From positions 1-8,457 of the forward strand of contig JBKJUK010000262.1 of NCBI GenBank assembly GCA_046590705.1: a DNA stretch of 8,457 bases. The letters run 5' to 3'. Made by a program: the position numbers and the translations under genes. This document shows positions 5,676-8,457 of this stretch, piece after piece. How positions within the stretch are numbered: position 1 is the first letter of the stretch; each line of letters opens with the position of its first letter. The notes under the pieces were generated by a model. It worked only from the letters and a program-made list of their open reading frames with translations, was not told the origin of the DNA and made no database searches. The DNA comes from JBKJUK01 sp046590705. Its GTDB lineage: Bacteria > Acidobacteriota > Thermoanaerobaculia > Gp7-AA8.

Positions 5676-5724
5676 TATCTGTTCCGTGTCGGAGGAAATT
5701 CTTCGACCGCTTACATATCGTGGA

Positions 5725-7194
5725 TCATCGAATCGTCACGGCCAGTGTGCCTGTTGCGTTGACCCGAATCGTGATGGATTCGCGATCGACGACTACGCCG
5801 AGCGGCGTGAGTGCCGTGAGTTTTCCGCCGAGCAGAACGCCAGGCGCGATCTGTCGCTGCAAACTTCGCTCGACATCAGCGCGCATCTGCTCGATGCGGG
5901 GCTGGATGTACCAGCGGCATGCGGCGGCGAGTCGGGTTCGGATGGACTGGTAGGCCAGACGATTGGCGATCTTCACGAAAAGACTACTCGACGAGTCGAG
6001 CTGGTACTGCAGGTTTTCCAGCACCAGGTAACCTGTCTGTCGGTCATAGGCTGGTGTTCCGTCTAGAAGTACCCGGCCCCGAAATTTCTTCAGTGTCGAT
6101 TCGGAGTAGTCGACCATGGCCACGACACGCAGCTTTCCCTTCTCACCGGGCTGCAACTCGATCGACTCGATCCGAAGGGATCCTGTTCGTGGAAGCTGCG
6201 CATTCGCGATCACCAGGCGATTCGCTTCCGCCCACGATAACTGGGCGTCGATCGGGATGGAAAGAGCGCCCGAGGACGGTGCGACCACTCGAAGTGGTGG
6301 AAGTGGGCGAGCCTTCGCTGAGCCGGGTGGTGACGTCACAAGCGCAGGGCGAGCCTGCAGGTGCAGCGTCGTACTGAGCGACTCGGCCGCGGCTTCGAGC
6401 GGCCCCAGTGCGATTGCCGTCGGATTCAACTGCAGCCAGAGGTCAGGGCGCACATTGATCGGTGCCTGCAGGAGGCTCCAGACAATCTCCGCGGCCTTCC
6501 TTACATCCTTTGCACCGGCGATGCTTCGATCAATGCTTCGCGCTGCAATCTGCAGTTGAGAGCTGATCTCCGGTGCGATCACCTTATCGGTAATGTCCAA
6601 ACCGAGCATGGTGACGCGGCAGCGATTGAGAAAGAGGGGAGGAAGCGCGATGGTTTTCGAGATGAGTCGCCAGTCCGCGCTCCATTCCAGCGTAGATTCC
6701 AGGCCAACTCTGACCTGGCGCATCGGTTCGTCGTCGACGCCACATTCGATGCAGGGGAAATAACGCTCTTCTCCCGTGAGCGGAACCCTGACTCGCGTGC
6801 AGCCGACGATTCCGTACCGCATCAGCGCACTGGCTTTGAGTCTGCCTCCCTCGAAGCGGAGCCGAATCGGGTCACGGGCCAGCATGTATTTGATTCCCAG
6901 CCGCCCGCTCTCATCCTCCGTGAATTCTTCCATCTCATCGATGGCCCGCAGCGTCTGCGCGTCGACCTCCGCGCTGATCCTGGCAAGGCTGATTCGCACA
7001 GGAATCCCGATGATGGAAGCGGCCGTCGGCGACTGCAGCGGAGTGGCAGGTAAGGTCGAGGGTTTGCTGAGGAGCTCACCGCCTCTGATCGGCGTCGCAA
7101 AAAATGTCGACAACGAAATGCCTAGCAGAGCGAAGGCTGGCTGCAGAAGACGTGACCCGGTTCGGGGCCTGGGAGTGTTGATTGGGATGCGCAT
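5725..7194 (-). CDS. DUF4403 family protein, predicted exported
   Basis: The product is 489 residues of a family with no established function. Recognition rests on the start SIIGIPVRISLARISAEVDA (60-79), the middle block WSADWRLISKTIALPP (171-186) followed by CRVTMLGLDITDKV (192-205), the DLWLQLNPTAIALGP block (251-265), and a C-terminal part with amphipathic helices (about 420-455) and GKLTALTPLGVVVDRESITI. The length is typical. An N-terminal segment (about 12-34: positive, then LLQPAFALLGISLSTFFA) looks like a Sec signal peptide and has no lipobox, so a periplasmic place is inferred. Four Cys (132, 148, 151, 192) could form disulfides there. The ATG has a strong AGGAAGG 7 bases upstream. 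The gene is divergent from the YkgJ-family gene across 62 bases and convergent with the lipoprotein gene. Confidence 0.9.
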   Translation of the reverse strand: MRIPINTPRPRTGSRLLQPAFALLGISLSTFFATPIRGGELLSKPSTLPATPLQSPTAASIIGIPVRISLARISAEVDAQTLRAIDEMEEFTEDESGRLGIKYMLARDPIRLRFEGGRLKASALMRYGIVGCTRVRVPLTGEERYFPCIECGVDDEPMRQVRVGLESTLEWSADWRLISKTIALPPLFLNRCRVTMLGLDITDKVIAPEISSQLQIAARSIDRSIAGAKDVRKAAEIVWSLLQAPINVRPDLWLQLNPTAIALGPLEAAAESLSTTLHLQARPALVTSPPGSAKARPLPPLRVVAPSSGALSIPIDAQLSWAEANRLVIANAQLPRTGSLRIESIELQPGEKGKLRVVAMVDYSESTLKKFRGRVLLDGTPAYDRQTGYLVLENLQYQLDSSSSLFVKIANRLAYQSIRTRLAAACRWYIQPRIEQMRADVERSLQRQIAPGVLLGGKLTALTPLGVVVDRESITIRVNATGTLAVTIR

Positions 7195-7256
7195 TCGTGG
7201 TCCTTCCTATTGCGTCCCGCCTTCGGCTGGTGCAATCTGACTCTGGAGATTTTCTC

Positions 7257-7775
7257 ATGAGCCTGAAACTGCCCCTGCCGATCGATGCGCCGGTCACGCG
7301 ACCCGACGAGGAATCCACCATGATTCCGGTCAATGCCACGTCTGCTGCGGCCGACCGAAGGGTGGCGGTTCGGACGGTGACTGCGAAAACAGCGGCTGCG
7401 CAACCTGCTCCGCTCAAGCCACTCTACGACTGCCTCAAGTGTCCGGCTTATTGCTGCAGCTACGAGCGCATCAATGTTTCAGGACGGGATATCGCCCGGC
7501 TGGCCAGGCACTTCGGAATCACCACCGAACAGGCCACGACGCGGTTCACCAAGATCCGTGAAGGGGAGAGGGTCTTACGTCATCAGAAGGACAAGATCTA
7601 CGGCACGATCTGCATGAACATCGATCAAACCACCAGGAAGTGCGGCGTGTACGAGGCGCGTCCGGCGGTCTGCCGGGAGTATCCGGAGAAGCGGCGCTGC
7701 GGCTACTACGAATTTCTCAGCTGGGAACGCAAACATCAGGACAACGAGGACTTCATCCCTCTGCCGAAAGGCTGA
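7257..7775 (+). CDS. YkgJ-family cysteine-cluster protein (CxxCxxxCC, PF03692)
   Basis: The product is 172 residues from the ATG at 7257. The family is defined by a cysteine cluster thought to bind zinc or an iron-sulfur centre; its biochemical role is poorly known. Visible are Cys59-x2-Cys62-x3-Cys66-Cys67 (CLKCPAYCC), then Cys119, Cys129, Cys139 in the typical VYEARPAVCREYP block, and Cys148. Residues 70-115, with SGRDIARLARHFGI, fit the family's helical middle. The first 50 residues are Ala/Thr/Pro-rich and not conserved-looking. Two starts compete: 7257 (GGAG 9 bases upstream) and 7320 (GAGGA 7 bases upstream, the better-placed site), the latter giving 151 residues with the whole cluster intact. 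The gene stands alone on its strand, divergent from DUF4403; the metallophosphoesterase gene follows after 127 bases. Confidence 0.9.
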   Translation: MSLKLPLPIDAPVTRPDEESTMIPVNATSAAADRRVAVRTVTAKTAAAQPAPLKPLYDCLKCPAYCCSYERINVSGRDIARLARHFGITTEQATTRFTKIREGERVLRHQKDKIYGTICMNIDQTTRKCGVYEARPAVCREYPEKRRCGYYEFLSWERKHQDNEDFIPLPKG

Positions 7776-7902
7776 TTCTCGATGAGTCGTCGAGAGACGC
7801 CAGAGCCGTCGCGAGCGACGATTGTGGCGTGACCTCCGCCTAACCCGACCCGGCGCGTAAGTGCTTTACCACGCGGGTGTGTTACACGACTCCTTCGTTA
7901 CT

Positions 7903-8457
7903 ATGATCCAGACATTCCTCAGACTTTCGCCTCTTCTGGCGCTGGCGTTGCTCGGGGCATTCCGAATCGGCCTGTCCGGACTGAATCGCTCGGTCTTCGG
8001 CCACAAAGAAGAGAAACCGGTGATGAAGATCGCGCTGATCTCCATGCCCGTCGTTCTCCTGCTTCTTTCCTCACTTTACTGGTTCATGTTGAGAGATCTG
8101 AACAGTGGACTGTGGTCCGCTGCCGGCCTGGCCGGGGTGGTGTGGACTGCGATCACGGTCATTGTCGCGGCAGTGTGGGTGATCAACATTCTCCGCCATC
8201 GACTCGCGCCGAAACGGGCCGGCAATGTGACTTCCGCCGAACCGCGTGTGCTGGCGCTTCGTCGTGCGCACGTCCCCTACGCCTGGCTGCGGAAGCTCGG
8301 AGCGCACAATGATGTCTACGATCTCGAAATCACTAATCATCGGATCGTGATCGACGACCTTCCTCAGGCATTCGAAGGGTATTCGGTGGCCTTTCTATCA
8401 GACTCACACGTGGCGTCGTTCATGCGACGAGAGCTCTACCGTCGCTGCGTGGATGAA
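7903..8457 (+). CDS. Membrane-anchored metallophosphoesterase, N-terminal part (cut by window end)
   Basis: The first 185 codons are open to the window edge. Hydrophobic segments at about 5-25, 42-62 and 73-96 give a multi-helix N-terminal anchor. A soluble stretch follows, with NDVYDLEITNHRIVI (136-150), LPQAFEGYSVAFLSDSHV (153-170). The last part is the start of a calcineurin-like phosphoesterase domain: Asp167-Ser-His169 is the D-x-H motif that binds the first metal. The LP..F.GY.VAFLSD.H context resembles the YaeI/YkuE type, some of which act on lipid A precursors or other phospho-substrates at the membrane. The remaining metal ligands (GD, GNH, H-x-H) lie beyond the window, so activity cannot be judged. 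No Shine-Dalgarno sequence precedes the ATG at 7903, so this start is likely but not certain. Confidence 0.9.
   Translation, partial: MIQTFLRLSPLLALALLGAFRIGLSGLNRSVFGHKEEKPVMKIALISMPVVLLLLSSLYWFMLRDLNSGLWSAAGLAGVVWTAITVIVAAVWVINILRHRLAPKRAGNVTSAEPRVLALRRAHVPYAWLRKLGAHNDVYDLEITNHRIVIDDLPQAFEGYSVAFLSDSHVASFMRRELYRRCVDE

Noticed and set aside
7779..7902. Terminator after the YkgJ-family gene
   Set aside because: Small stems such as CGTCG-CGAG-CGACG are present, but there is no T tract and the stem is only 5 pairs.

Overview
The window is GC-rich chromosomal DNA with coding on both strands. It carries seven complete protein genes, one gene cut by the right edge, and an unresolved gene end at the left edge. 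The mix of families suggests a Gram-negative-type environmental bacterium. These are a secreted class-C beta-lactamase-fold hydrolase with a DUF3471 tail, a COG4299/DUF5009 acyltransferase, a DUF4403 protein, a YkgJ-type cysteine-cluster protein and a lipoprotein. With the dispersed GTCATTCC/GAGGAATCT repeats, Acidobacteriota or a close relative is my best guess. That assignment is inference from family content; no marker gene is present to prove it.

Layout, left to right. Positions 1-77 hold the end of a gene whose strand I cannot settle. Positions 78-350 are non-coding, with a 7-bp tandem repeat and a long hairpin repeat. Positions 351-2374 (minus) are a two-gene unit: a membrane acyltransferase of the HGSNAT/NagX type, followed with a TGATG overlap by an Fpg/Nei DNA glycosylase. 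A 78-bp divergent intergenic region separates it from a secreted serine hydrolase (2453-3958, plus). Positions 3959-4553 are a repeat-rich spacer with two palindromic elements. A small GNAT-fold protein (4554-4865) and a lipoprotein (4958-5464) follow on the plus strand. Positions 5465-5724 hold a third repeat copy, inverted relative to the one near 4.0 kb. A DUF4403 protein (5725-7194, minus) is divergent from a YkgJ-family protein (7257-7775, plus). The window ends in the first 185 codons of a membrane-anchored metallophosphoesterase.

The genes do not form one obvious pathway. The only tight pairing is acyltransferase plus glycosylase. Several products are predicted to be exported or membrane-bound (hydrolase, lipoprotein, DUF4403, acyltransferase, metallophosphoesterase), so the region leans towards envelope functions.

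I found no convincing undescribed multi-gene system, phage, CRISPR array or insertion sequence. The best non-routine signals are the repeat family, in which paired positions change together between half-elements; matching TACAAT-N6-ATG arrangements at both divergent starts near 2.4 kb, suggesting leaderless mRNAs; and an Fpg-like glycosylase with a Cys3His zinc finger and a shortened segment before it.
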